This document shows, piece after piece, positions 1-7,591 of a stretch of DNA of 20,298 nt. The position numbers and the translations under genes were made by a program. Source of the stretch: an uncultured Holophagaceae bacterium (GTDB taxonomy: Bacteria; Acidobacteriota; Holophagae; Holophagales; Holophagaceae); NCBI GenBank assembly GCA_903927605.1, contig CAIYNT010000143.1, positions 1 to 20,298 of the forward strand, written 5' to 3'. Under the pieces are notes generated by a model. The model saw only the letters and a list, made by a program, of their open reading frames with translations. It was not told the origin of the DNA and did no database searches. Positions within the stretch are counted from its first letter, which is position 1. Every line of letters starts with the position of its first letter.

Positions 1-1151
1 GCAGCGACCTCTTCGCCGTGGGTGTGATGCTCTACGAATGCCTCAGTGGCCGGAAACCCTTCGCGGGCGACACCACACCGACGGTGCTCTACAAGATCGT
101 GAACGAGGCCCCGGACCCCATCGAAACCGAGAGGTTGAAGGGCATCAGCCCTGCCATCCGGACGGTGCTGGATCGGGCCCTGTGCAAGAACCCCGACGAG
201 CGCTTCCAGACCGCTGAAGACCTGGCAAAGGCGTTGCGGGCCGCCAAGGACCCCTCCTGGACGGGGCAACTCGAGGACACCACCACGGTCCTTCGTGCCA
301 CTGCTTCCACCGCGACTGTCGCCACTGCCAACGCCGTCGCTGCGCCCACTGCGGCCGAGCGTCCCGCGCCCTTGGATACCACCCTGCAACTCCCCGCCGC
401 ACCGCCTCCTGTGCTGGTCCCGTCGCCTCCTCCCGCGCCCCCACCCGCTGGAAAAGGGAAGGGCTTGTGGGTCAGCCTCGCGGCCCTGGCCTTGGTGGGC
501 TTCGGCAGCGTCTCCTGGTGGTACCTGAAGGGGCATGCCCCCACACCACCCACGGCCCAAGATACTTCCAAGACGGCATCGGCACCGAGCCAAGGCGAGA
601 CCAAGCCCTCCCCGGTCCCGACCACCTCCAAGGCCCCGGCTGCCTCGCAGGGAACGGTGCCGCCGGGAAAAGCGGACGAACCCACTACCACCCCCAGGCA
701 GGTGGTTGCCCCTCCTCATCAGGAACCGGCCCCAAAACCCGGGACCAGGCCTGAACCAAGCCGGACTTCGCCGACGAAACCAGTCGAATCCAGGACCATC
801 GACCAACCTGAGCTCTTTGAGCCCGAGAAGCTCGAAAACCAGCAGGTCTTCGAGCGCAAGAACCTCGGCTATGTGTCCCTGAGCGAGTCCATCCGTTTGG
901 CGGACAGCCAGCCCGACAAGGCCATCCAAGGGTTCCGGCAGGCCATCAAGGCGGATCCCTCGAACGTCAACGCCCATGCCTGGCTGGCGGTGGTCCTGCA
1001 TGATCAGGGCCGGATGGGGGAATTCATCCACGAGCTCCGGGAGGCCCGGCGGCAGGGCATTCTGCGGCAGATGGCCCAGAACGCCCGCTTCCGATCCGCC
1101 TACAACCACGCCCGGCTCAACCAGAGCCTCCCACCCGATCTGGCGGACTGA
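1..1151 (+). CDS. Ser/Thr protein kinase, C-terminal part (5' truncated by window edge)
   Basis: Open from the left edge in the frame whose first full codon is at position 3; the start and the catalytic loop lie outside the window. The first visible residues (SDLFAVGVMLYECLSGRKPF) match kinase subdomain IX, and a subdomain XI-type Arg follows in KNPDERFQTAEDL, as in PknB/Hanks-type kinases. After the kinase domain come an Ala/Pro/Thr-rich linker, one transmembrane segment (about nt 466-528, WVSLAALALVGFG onward), a second Pro/Lys-rich stretch, and a C-terminal region (about nt 860-1100) resembling a single TPR unit (KAIQGFRQAIKADPSNVNAHAWLAV). The expected topology is a cytoplasmic kinase with an extracytoplasmic sensor or protein-binding tail. 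The stop lies 2 bases before the rnc start, suggesting co-transcription. Substrate and signal cannot be read from the sequence. Confidence 0.9.
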   Translation, partial: SDLFAVGVMLYECLSGRKPFAGDTTPTVLYKIVNEAPDPIETERLKGISPAIRTVLDRALCKNPDERFQTAEDLAKALRAAKDPSWTGQLEDTTTVLRATASTATVATANAVAAPTAAERPAPLDTTLQLPAAPPPVLVPSPPPAPPPAGKGKGLWVSLAALALVGFGSVSWWYLKGHAPTPPTAQDTSKTASAPSQGETKPSPVPTTSKAPAASQGTVPPGKADEPTTTPRQVVAPPHQEPAPKPGTRPEPSRTSPTKPVESRTIDQPELFEPEKLENQQVFERKNLGYVSLSESIRLADSQPDKAIQGFRQAIKADPSNVNAHAWLAVVLHDQGRMGEFIHELREARRQGILRQMAQNARFRSAYNHARLNQSLPPDLAD

Positions 1152-1153
1152 TC

Positions 1154-1861
1154 GTGGCGCCAAGCAATAACCAGCCTGGTGATCTGGAGCTTCGTCTGGG
1201 CTATCAGTTCAATGATCCCGACCTGCTTCGGGAAGCCCTCACCCACGCATCAGCCGGATCGCCCCGCGACAATCAGCGTCTTGAATTCCTCGGCGACGCG
1301 CTGCTGAACTTCACGGTCGCCCTTCTGCTCCACCGGGAACGCCCCGACTGGCAGGAGGGCTCCATGAGCAAGTTCCGGGGAGGACTGGTGCGCACGGAGT
1401 CGCTTCATGAATGGGCTCTCGACCTCGGGCTGGATCGGGCCCTCAGGGCCACGCATCCCCGTAAGGCGCCGCCCATGGGTCCCAAGCCCCTGGCGGATGC
1501 CCTCGAGGCCCTGCTGGCAGCAATCTACATCGATGCCCAAGCCACCGGCGAGGATGGCATCCTGCCCGTGAGAGGGCTGGTGGAAGCCCGCTTTCTGGAA
1601 ACCATCCGGAAGACCCAAACCGGGAGCTGGACCCAACTGGACCCCAAGACCCATCTCCAGGAAACAGCCGCTCGGCTGGGGCTCCCTGCCCCGGTTTATA
1701 CCCAGGTGGACATGGCAGGTCCTGGGCATGCGCCCCGGTTCACCATGCAGGTGATGGTGGGTTCCCATTCGGCGCAGGCCGAAGGTTCCACCCGCAAACG
1801 AGCCGAGGGAGATGCCGCCCGGCGGCTGCTGGAACAGCTCGGAACTCACACACAGGCGTGA
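1154..1861 (+). CDS. rnc: Ribonuclease III
   Basis: Endoribonuclease that cuts double-stranded RNA (rRNA precursors, structured mRNAs), acting as a cytoplasmic homodimer. The product is 235 aa, normal for the family. The N-terminal catalytic domain carries the signature RLEFLGDALL, with E44 and D48 as metal ligands, and the second acidic pair D115/E118 in LADALEALLAAIYID. The C-terminal double-stranded-RNA-binding domain covers about residues 160-230 and includes the basic KRAEGDAARRLLEQL helix. The GTG start lies 2 bases after the kinase stop; no strong Shine-Dalgarno is seen, so translational coupling to the kinase gene is likely. All catalytic residues are present and I see nothing broken. 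Confidence 0.96.
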   Translation: MAPSNNQPGDLELRLGYQFNDPDLLREALTHASAGSPRDNQRLEFLGDALLNFTVALLLHRERPDWQEGSMSKFRGGLVRTESLHEWALDLGLDRALRATHPRKAPPMGPKPLADALEALLAAIYIDAQATGEDGILPVRGLVEARFLETIRKTQTGSWTQLDPKTHLQETAARLGLPAPVYTQVDMAGPGHAPRFTMQVMVGSHSAQAEGSTRKRAEGDAARRLLEQLGTHTQA

Positions 1862-1905
1862 CCCTTGCGTTACACTCCCATCTGCCTCTCATCCGGGGTG
1901 AGCGC

Positions 1906-2622
1906 TTGAAGATCTACCCCAGCTTGTATCTCCAAAACGGCCGTGTGATTTCCACCACACGGCAGGAAGATGCATGCCCTCCTATGCCAATGGATCTAGC
2001 CGAGCGCCTTGTCGACGAGGGCGCGACCCGGCTGGCTCTGGTGGATTTGGACGCCGCCAAGGGCCAGGGTAACAACCGTGAGCTGATCGGCCAGATCCTC
2101 CAGCGTTGCGGCGCGCGGGACCGGAAGATCTGTGTGCAGGTTGCCGGCGGCGTCCGAAGCTCCGACCAAGCCCAGTTCTTCATCGATCTGGGCGCTACCT
2201 GGCTGGTGGTCGGAACCATCCTCCACAAATCGCCCATGGTCTCGGAACAGCTGATGGCCCGTTTCCAACCCTTCCTGACTGCCGCCATCGATGCCCGGGC
2301 AGGCATGGTCCATCGCTCAGGATGGGTGGGCACAGAGGGGCTAAGTCCCCTTGATCTTGCGTTGCGGGCCAAGACCTACGGATTCCGGCGCCTGCTCTTC
2401 GTCGATATCCCGACAGACCCCTCCACCGATCCGGATTTCCAGACGGCCCGGGATCTCGCCGCGGCGACGGGTCTGCCCCTGCTCGTTGGTGGGAGCCTCA
2501 CCGCCCCGCATCACCTGGAGGCGTTCAACTCTCAGCATGGGCTGAAGGGCGCGCTGGTTGACGCCATGCTTTTCCACCAGAACCCGAGGCTTCTGGCCTT
2601 CCTCCAGGCCGCCTGCGCCTGA
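1906..2622 (+). CDS. HisA-like TIM-barrel protein (divergent)
   Basis: Homologous to HisA (ProFAR isomerase of histidine synthesis). Visible family blocks are VDLDAAKG, VAGGVRSS (first phosphate-binding loop), VVGTILHKSP and IDARAGMVHRSGW. I chose the TTG at 1906 because it gives MKIYPSLYLQNGRV, aligned with the HisA N-terminus, and is preceded by a good Shine-Dalgarno (GGGGTGAG, 1895-1902). A GTG at 1858 overlapping the rnc stop would add 16 residues with no HisA counterpart. From the TTG the protein is 238 aa, the usual length. The family's first catalytic Asp (residue 8) is Tyr here, while the second (D129) is kept. The C-terminal half is divergent, with VDIPTDPST where HisA has TDI-RDG. 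No other his gene is present. It may be a divergent HisA or a paralogue with another role. Confidence 0.8.
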   Translation: MKIYPSLYLQNGRVISTTRQEDACPPMPMDLAERLVDEGATRLALVDLDAAKGQGNNRELIGQILQRCGARDRKICVQVAGGVRSSDQAQFFIDLGATWLVVGTILHKSPMVSEQLMARFQPFLTAAIDARAGMVHRSGWVGTEGLSPLDLALRAKTYGFRRLLFVDIPTDPSTDPDFQTARDLAAATGLPLLVGGSLTAPHHLEAFNSQHGLKGALVDAMLFHQNPRLLAFLQAACA

Positions 2623-2636
2623 TCCCCGGGGGGACC

Positions 2637-4421
2637 GTGATTGAAGGGGAATCCGCGTTCCTGGAAACCCTGGCGGAGCCCGAGCGTATCCATTTCCGGC
2701 ATCTGGCGATGGTCCGGCCCCAGCTCCCCTCTGATGGCCAGATCCGTATGCTTGAAGGCCTGGCCCGCTCCCTGGCCTCGCCGCGCCTCCTCACGCTCAT
2801 GGCGCGGACCCCTCACTGGCTGGCCCATTGGCCCATCCTGCTCGGCCTGGCGGAAAATGAGGCCACCCCCGAAGCCATCCGCCGCGATCTCGAAATGGTG
2901 GTTTCACTCTTCGACCAGATGCGGGAGATGGACCAGGCTCCCGCCGCCGAGAAGACCGACCGTTCCGAGTCTGTGAAAACCCTCTATTCGCAGCTGAACG
3001 CCGGGCTGAAGCCCGTGGCCAAGCTCCTCGCCAAGCAACTGGCGAAGACCGTCTCCGCGACCGGCAGCACCCAGGAATTGCCCCCGCTCCCCCCAGAACA
3101 CCCCGACTGGGACGCCCTTACCGCCTTGCCGGAAGCCCTGCCTCCGCATCCACCCGCAGCCGGTCTGGACCGGGTCGGCCGGCTGACTCGGGCGGGCCAG
3201 ACGGCCCAGCCCGAAGAACTCCTCGCCTTCCTGATGGACGCCGACCCTGACCTCCGCCAGGCGGCGCTCCAGAACCCTCTGGTGTCCGAGGAGCTGATCT
3301 GCCGAGCTCTGGCCCAGAGTGGTGAAGGGGCCCTCTTCGAAGAGGTCTATGCCGAGGCCCGGTGGTACTTCCGCGAACCGGTGCGCGCGAGCCTGCAGGA
3401 CTCCCCGGGATGCCCGGCGAATCTCTCCAGGCGTGTCGGCCTTTCCCTGCACCTGGTGACGGCCCTGGAGGAGGGTGCTCGTGATCGGCTTTCGCTCCGC
3501 CGCATCGTGAGTCTCTTTACCCAACTGGACGAGAGCGAGTACCAGTTCATCACCTACTGGGCCAAGCGGCAGTCACCCCAGCTGCTGCGCGTGGTGAAAT
3601 ATTTCTACGACCGCCTGCAACGCCTGCATTCTGGTCTGGCCTCAGCGCTCCCGGAGCGGGGCGATGAGGGCCGGTGGGCGACCATGGAGGAGCGGATCTT
3701 CCTTGCCACCCAGGCCACTCAGGAAGAGCAGCTCAGCCAGGTGCTGAAGGATCCCGATATCCAGGTCTTCCGGCTCGCGCTGGAGAATCCCGCCCTGAAC
3801 TCGCGCCTCCTGGCTTCCACCATCTCCGCCCTGGATCACACGCGCGTGGAGGTGGTTGCTGCACATGTCGCCTGGTCCGAGGATCCCATGGTGGCCGAGG
3901 CGCTGGTGCATAACCCCTCGCTGTCCGAAGCCTCGGCCCTGCGATTGCTCCCCGGACTACGGGGAATGAAGCCCTCCATCGAAATCCTGAGGGACGCCCG
4001 GATCCTGCACCTAGAGGTCAAGCGCCGCACCCTGGAGAACCTCCGCACGCTCTACATGGACATGGACATCCCCAATCGGATCACGGCCCTTCGCACCTCC
4101 GGTGGCGAACTCATGCGCCACCTGCCCCAGGAAGTGCTCCAGGACGAGGAGACCCTGCGGCGGATGGTCGCCGATCGACAGCTGGATCCCGGTATCCTCT
4201 TGCGCCTCGCCAGGAACAAGCTCACCCCCCGTGCGGTCCTCGAGCAGATTGCGGGGCATCCGGTCCTCATGGCCCATGCGGCGATCATGTCCGAGTTGCT
4301 GCTTAATCCGAAAACGCCGCGGGAGGCCTCGGTCCGCATCTGGGGTCTGCTTTCCGAAGCTGAGCAGCAGCAGCTCCTCCATAGCCCCCATCTGCCGTCT
4401 TCCCTCCGGTCCATGGGGTGA
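2637..4421 (+). CDS. Large helical-repeat protein, LRV/HEAT-like, function unknown
   Basis: I do not recognise a named family. The product is 594 aa, with no signal peptide and no membrane segment, so probably cytoplasmic. The N-terminal 150 residues are alpha-helical, ending in a Lys/Ala-rich helix (KPVAKLLAKQLAKTV). From about residue 185 there are irregular repeats built around an Asn-Pro step followed by helices, e.g. ALQNPLVSEELICRAL, ALENPALNSRLLAS, LVHNPSLSEASALRLL and LARNKLTPRAVLEQI. These resemble leucine-rich-variant or HEAT-like repeats that form protein-binding solenoids. The GTG start at 2637 follows a G-rich stretch (GGGGGGA, 2628-2634), 14 bases after the HisA-like stop, so co-transcription with rnc and the HisA-like gene is likely. 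No catalytic motif is visible; a scaffold role is a guess from fold only. Confidence 0.8.
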   Translation: MIEGESAFLETLAEPERIHFRHLAMVRPQLPSDGQIRMLEGLARSLASPRLLTLMARTPHWLAHWPILLGLAENEATPEAIRRDLEMVVSLFDQMREMDQAPAAEKTDRSESVKTLYSQLNAGLKPVAKLLAKQLAKTVSATGSTQELPPLPPEHPDWDALTALPEALPPHPPAAGLDRVGRLTRAGQTAQPEELLAFLMDADPDLRQAALQNPLVSEELICRALAQSGEGALFEEVYAEARWYFREPVRASLQDSPGCPANLSRRVGLSLHLVTALEEGARDRLSLRRIVSLFTQLDESEYQFITYWAKRQSPQLLRVVKYFYDRLQRLHSGLASALPERGDEGRWATMEERIFLATQATQEEQLSQVLKDPDIQVFRLALENPALNSRLLASTISALDHTRVEVVAAHVAWSEDPMVAEALVHNPSLSEASALRLLPGLRGMKPSIEILRDARILHLEVKRRTLENLRTLYMDMDIPNRITALRTSGGELMRHLPQEVLQDEETLRRMVADRQLDPGILLRLARNKLTPRAVLEQIAGHPVLMAHAAIMSELLLNPKTPREASVRIWGLLSEAEQQQLLHSPHLPSSLRSMG

Positions 4422-4469
4422 GACCGTAAACGCTGGCCGTGCGACTCCGTAGCCCCCCCAGGAGCCATC

Positions 4470-5480
4470 ATGCGACGCCCTGCCGCCATTCTGATTTCCG
4501 CCGCGGCAGCCCTGGCCTGTCTGTCCTTTGCCTCCTCCTGCCATCCCAAAACCAGGGTGCCCGGCTGGGTTTTGGCCGCACCTGGGGACAGCTTGGCGGC
4601 CTTCTCCGGGGAGGCCGGGTGGGTGCTCACCCACAAGGAGGTCCAGTCCCTCATCTCCCGCGATCCTGTGGTAGAACGGGCCCTGGATCTATTTCTCCAG
4701 AAGGCCCACATCAATCCCCGCCTTGAAACCGGCCGGGTGACTTTCCATGTCATCGGAGTGCCGCAGAAGGGCGAGAGCAACCTCCAGAAGGGTCTGGAGC
4801 ACGCCCTCATCCAGCTCAACCAGTTCAAGGATCCCGCCGCCCTGGTCGGGGCCCTGGCGGAATCCTTCCCCCAGGAAGGCAGCTTGCGGATCCAGGGCCG
4901 GGACTGGCCCCTCTATGTGATCCTGGATATCGAAACCGGCGGGACCAAGGCCCACATCCGTGCGGCCAGCGATGAGAAAGGTCAGGTTTGGATCGGCTCG
5001 CTGGAGGCCCTGACCCATCTGGCTGCTGGGAACGGTCTCGGCGCCCAACCCGATGCGGCGCTGGCCGCCGAATGGATCAGCCCCCGGGCTCCCTTCCAGG
5101 GCTACCTCCAGCCCGAGGCATTGCTCAGCGGATTGCGGAAGAATCTCGAGGGCAGCATCGTCAAGGATCTCCCCCAGGGCATCTCCGCGCTGTTCTGGAG
5201 CATCACGCCGGCGGAGGAGAAGGACCAACCCGTCAAGTTTGAGCTGGCCCTCGCCGGCACACCCGAGGGCATCAGTCAGGTCACGCCCTGGCTGCAGCGA
5301 CTGGTGGCTGCCGTCAATGCCGTTCAGGCCGCCCCTGGCGTGGCCCCCGAACTGATGCAGGAGAAGCGTCGCGTGGGCCTGCGATGCGCCCTCACAGCCC
5401 AGCAGCTCAAGCTGGTCATGGAGAAGCTTGGCCAACCCTGGATCTCCTCCAGCCTCTCAGAAGGAGGCCGCAAGGCATGA
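4470..5480 (+). CDS. Predicted lipoprotein, first gene of a sigma/anti-sigma operon
   Basis: 336 aa. The N-terminus has a short positive stretch (MRRP), a hydrophobic core and a lipobox-like end (LSFASSC, Cys at residue 24), so it is predicted to be a lipoprotein anchored in a membrane; the Ala at -3 makes the lipobox slightly atypical. The mature part has no motif I recognise. It reads as a mixed alpha/beta soluble domain, with hydrophobic strands such as PLYVILDIET and ALFWSIT. The ATG at 4470 has a clear Shine-Dalgarno (AGGAG, 4458-4462). The 48-base gap upstream holds a weak inverted repeat (CGGTC/GACCG near 4408-4427). The stop overlaps the next start (ATGA at 5477). Its place ahead of an ECF sigma gene suggests an envelope sensor or a regulated effector; that is inference. 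Confidence 0.82.
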   Translation: MRRPAAILISAAAALACLSFASSCHPKTRVPGWVLAAPGDSLAAFSGEAGWVLTHKEVQSLISRDPVVERALDLFLQKAHINPRLETGRVTFHVIGVPQKGESNLQKGLEHALIQLNQFKDPAALVGALAESFPQEGSLRIQGRDWPLYVILDIETGGTKAHIRAASDEKGQVWIGSLEALTHLAAGNGLGAQPDAALAAEWISPRAPFQGYLQPEALLSGLRKNLEGSIVKDLPQGISALFWSITPAEEKDQPVKFELALAGTPEGISQVTPWLQRLVAAVNAVQAAPGVAPELMQEKRRVGLRCALTAQQLKLVMEKLGQPWISSSLSEGGRKA

Positions 5481-6067
5481 GCCCGGCGCTCCCTCTCACC
5501 GCGGATCGCGGTTTCGCCGCGCCGGAGGAACCTCCCCCCGAGTACTGGATGGCCCAGTTGAAGGCCGGACGGGAAGAGGCCCTCGCCCATCTCATGGCCC
5601 GGTTCGAACGACCCCTGCTGGCCTTCCTGCACCGCCGCCTCCAGGGAGAAGCCGGGGTGGTCCAGGAACTGACCCAGGAGGTTTTCCTCAAATGCCTCCA
5701 GCACTGCCAGCGGTTCGAGGAGGGCCGTCCCGTCGCCGCCTGGCTTTTTACGTTGGCGGCTAATGCGGCGACCGACCACCTGCGTAAAAGAGGACGGGAG
5801 GTACCCCCTCCCGAGACCTTTGACGCACCGGATCCCCACCAACCGTCACCTTGGGAATCCGTGGACCAAAGCCGGCGAATCCAGGCTCTGCGAGGGGCCC
5901 TGGAGGATCTGACCCCGCGCCAGCGGGCCATGGTCCTTGCCTACTACGTCCAGGAACACCCGGTGAAACGGATCGCCCAGGATCTGAGCTGCGCCGAAGG
6001 AACCGTCAAAGCAACCCTCTTTCAAAGTCTCCAGAAACTCCGCAAGATCCTCGGACCCCAACCATGA
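5477..6067 (+). CDS. ECF-type RNA polymerase sigma factor
   Basis: 196 aa, typical for an extracytoplasmic-function sigma-70 factor. Region 2 spans about residues 25-105 (LTQEVFLKCLQHCQRF, then WLFTLAANAATDHLRK). Region 4 spans about 138-192, with LTPRQRAMVLAYYVQEHP and the helix-turn-helix VKRIAQDLSCAEGTVKATLF, which binds the -35 element. The linker is Pro-rich, as in many ECF factors. I chose the ATG at 5477 because it overlaps the lipoprotein stop (ATGA) and has AGGAGG at 5462-5467; an in-frame ATG at 5384 would run 97 bases into the lipoprotein gene. The next gene encodes a membrane protein in the anti-sigma position. The target promoter is not evident in the window. Confidence 0.93.
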   Translation: MSPALPLTADRGFAAPEEPPPEYWMAQLKAGREEALAHLMARFERPLLAFLHRRLQGEAGVVQELTQEVFLKCLQHCQRFEEGRPVAAWLFTLAANAATDHLRKRGREVPPPETFDAPDPHQPSPWESVDQSRRIQALRGALEDLTPRQRAMVLAYYVQEHPVKRIAQDLSCAEGTVKATLFQSLQKLRKILGPQP

Positions 6068-6756
6068 CCGCCTCCTCCGATTCCCAGCGCCTCGCCTCCA
6101 GTTCCCTGGAAGGAGCCCGGCTTTTCGAGGTGCTCGAACAGCCCGAGCGCTGGCCGGAGGATGCTGCCCTCCAGGCCGAACTGGCCGGCTTGCTGGAGCT
6201 CCATCTGGCCTTGGGAAGCCACGGCCCGGCCCTGAGTGAAGTCCTGGTGCCCACGCCCCGGGTCCGCTGGACCACCTCCTGGTCCCTGGCCGTAGCAGCT
6301 GTCCTCCTGGTCGCCTTGGTTCCCGCCGCCTACACGGTCAAGCGCATCCAGACCCTTCGGACCCAGGCCCAGGACACGGTCCGCCTCGAGCACTTGGCCC
6401 GGAAGCGCACCCAGGACCGCGCCTGGATCGCCTTCTTCCAGCAGAGCACGACCCTTCTCCAGGACTTCGAGCAGAACCCCGCCCTGTGCAAGAAGGGCGA
6501 GGAGGACCGACGCCAGGAGCGCGACATGGCCCTGGTCCTGCTCGAAGCCAGCCATCAGCTCGCCGCCCAGGGCGCGCCCAGCAAAGAAGCCGAGCTCATT
6601 CGCTCCAGCCTGCACGCCTGGCTCTCCGAAGTGGCCTTCGAGGACAGCTGCCTCAGCCCCGAGCGGGCCAGGGAACTGCGGCAGTGGGCCGCGGCCCATA
6701 ACCTGGAATCCGAGGCCGGGCGCATGGAGCGCCATCTCCGCGGAGATGGCGCATGA
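6064..6756 (+). CDS. Single-pass membrane protein, probable anti-sigma factor
   Basis: 230 aa. A cytoplasmic N-terminal segment of about 70 residues is followed by one transmembrane helix (about residues 72-91, TSWSLAVAAVLLVALVPAAY) and a helical, charged extracytoplasmic domain with three cysteines. This topology, with its start overlapping the stop of the ECF sigma gene (ATGA at 6064), is what anti-sigma factors show. The N-terminus lacks the HxxxCxxC zinc-binding motif of the ZAS/RsrA class, so family membership rests on gene order and topology rather than on a motif. An alternative is a membrane effector co-expressed with the sigma factor. The stop in turn overlaps the next start (ATGA at 6753). 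Confidence 0.72.
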   Translation: MTASSDSQRLASSSLEGARLFEVLEQPERWPEDAALQAELAGLLELHLALGSHGPALSEVLVPTPRVRWTTSWSLAVAAVLLVALVPAAYTVKRIQTLRTQAQDTVRLEHLARKRTQDRAWIAFFQQSTTLLQDFEQNPALCKKGEEDRRQERDMALVLLEASHQLAAQGAPSKEAELIRSSLHAWLSEVAFEDSCLSPERARELRQWAAAHNLESEAGRMERHLRGDGA

Positions 6757-7565
6757 TCATGGGCCTTCTGATGGTGGTTCCCGCTCTGGTGATGCCAGCG
6801 GCCCTGGAGCCCATGGTCGTCATGGCGCCGGATAGTCCCGGCGAAGCCCTTTTCCGTCAGGCGCGAGATCTCCGGTACGCCCAGCGCTGGTTTGAAGCGG
6901 CCCAGGCCTACCGGACTCTGCTCCGGGAATTCCCCTCCTCCTCGCGAGCTGCCGATGCCCGCTACTGGCTGGCTTCCAGTTTCGAGCAGGATCAACGGTG
7001 GGACGAGGCCGCGGAGGCCTACACCGAGTTCCTGGCAAAACATCCCGATCAGCGGCTGCTGGGCAAGGAGGCCCGACTCAACCGCGTGCGCTGCTGGGGC
7101 ATCCGCCAGTGGGACAGCCCGGCCGCCGAGGCGGGTCTGGTCAGCGCTTTATCCGATGACCGCGAGGAGGTCCGTATCGCGGCGGCCCTGCAGCTGGCCA
7201 AGCGCAAGGATGCGCGGGCGCTACCTGTGCTCCAGGCCGGCCTGCGGGTGGATGTTTCCTCTGAGGCCTGCCGCCTGGCGCTGTTGTCCATGGGCATCCA
7301 GCCTCAGACCGTGGGTCCCGCCCAGGGCCGCTTTCTCGTGGTCCGCGTGAAGGAGCGAGACAAGGCCGATGCCCTCACAGTGCGTCTGGCCCTGGGCCTA
7401 GCCCGTGCCGTCGGCGGCTACCTGTCGGACGAACAGCTCCGCCAGGCCAAGAAGAAAGGCGTGGACCTGGAGCGCCTCATGGATCAGGCGCTCAACGCAC
7501 CCAAGGGGACCGAGCTGTTCAGCCTGGACGATGGCAAGAGCACGGTGACGGTGACGGTCGAGTAG
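6753..7565 (+). CDS. TPR/HEAT-repeat protein, probably exported, end of the sigma operon
   Basis: 270 aa. The N-terminus is hydrophobic and signal-like (MIMGLLMVVPALVMPAALEP) but lacks the usual basic residues, so export is probable rather than certain. Residues about 30-100 hold two TPR-like units of the YbgF/outer-membrane-assembly kind (ALFRQARDLRYAQRWFEAAQ, then YWLASSFEQDQRWDEAAEAY). Residues about 125-185 hold a HEAT-like pair (LVSALSDDREEVRIAAALQ, ARALPVLQAGLRVDVSSEAC). The C-terminal 85 residues are unassigned. The ATGA overlap with the probable anti-sigma gene at 6753 indicates translational coupling. It is most likely a protein-interaction partner in the same envelope-response unit; no enzymatic motif is visible. 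Confidence 0.8.
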   Translation: MIMGLLMVVPALVMPAALEPMVVMAPDSPGEALFRQARDLRYAQRWFEAAQAYRTLLREFPSSSRAADARYWLASSFEQDQRWDEAAEAYTEFLAKHPDQRLLGKEARLNRVRCWGIRQWDSPAAEAGLVSALSDDREEVRIAAALQLAKRKDARALPVLQAGLRVDVSSEACRLALLSMGIQPQTVGPAQGRFLVVRVKERDKADALTVRLALGLARAVGGYLSDEQLRQAKKKGVDLERLMDQALNAPKGTELFSLDDGKSTVTVTVE

Positions 7566-7591
7566 CCGCTAAGCTGGAAGACCGAGGGTCC

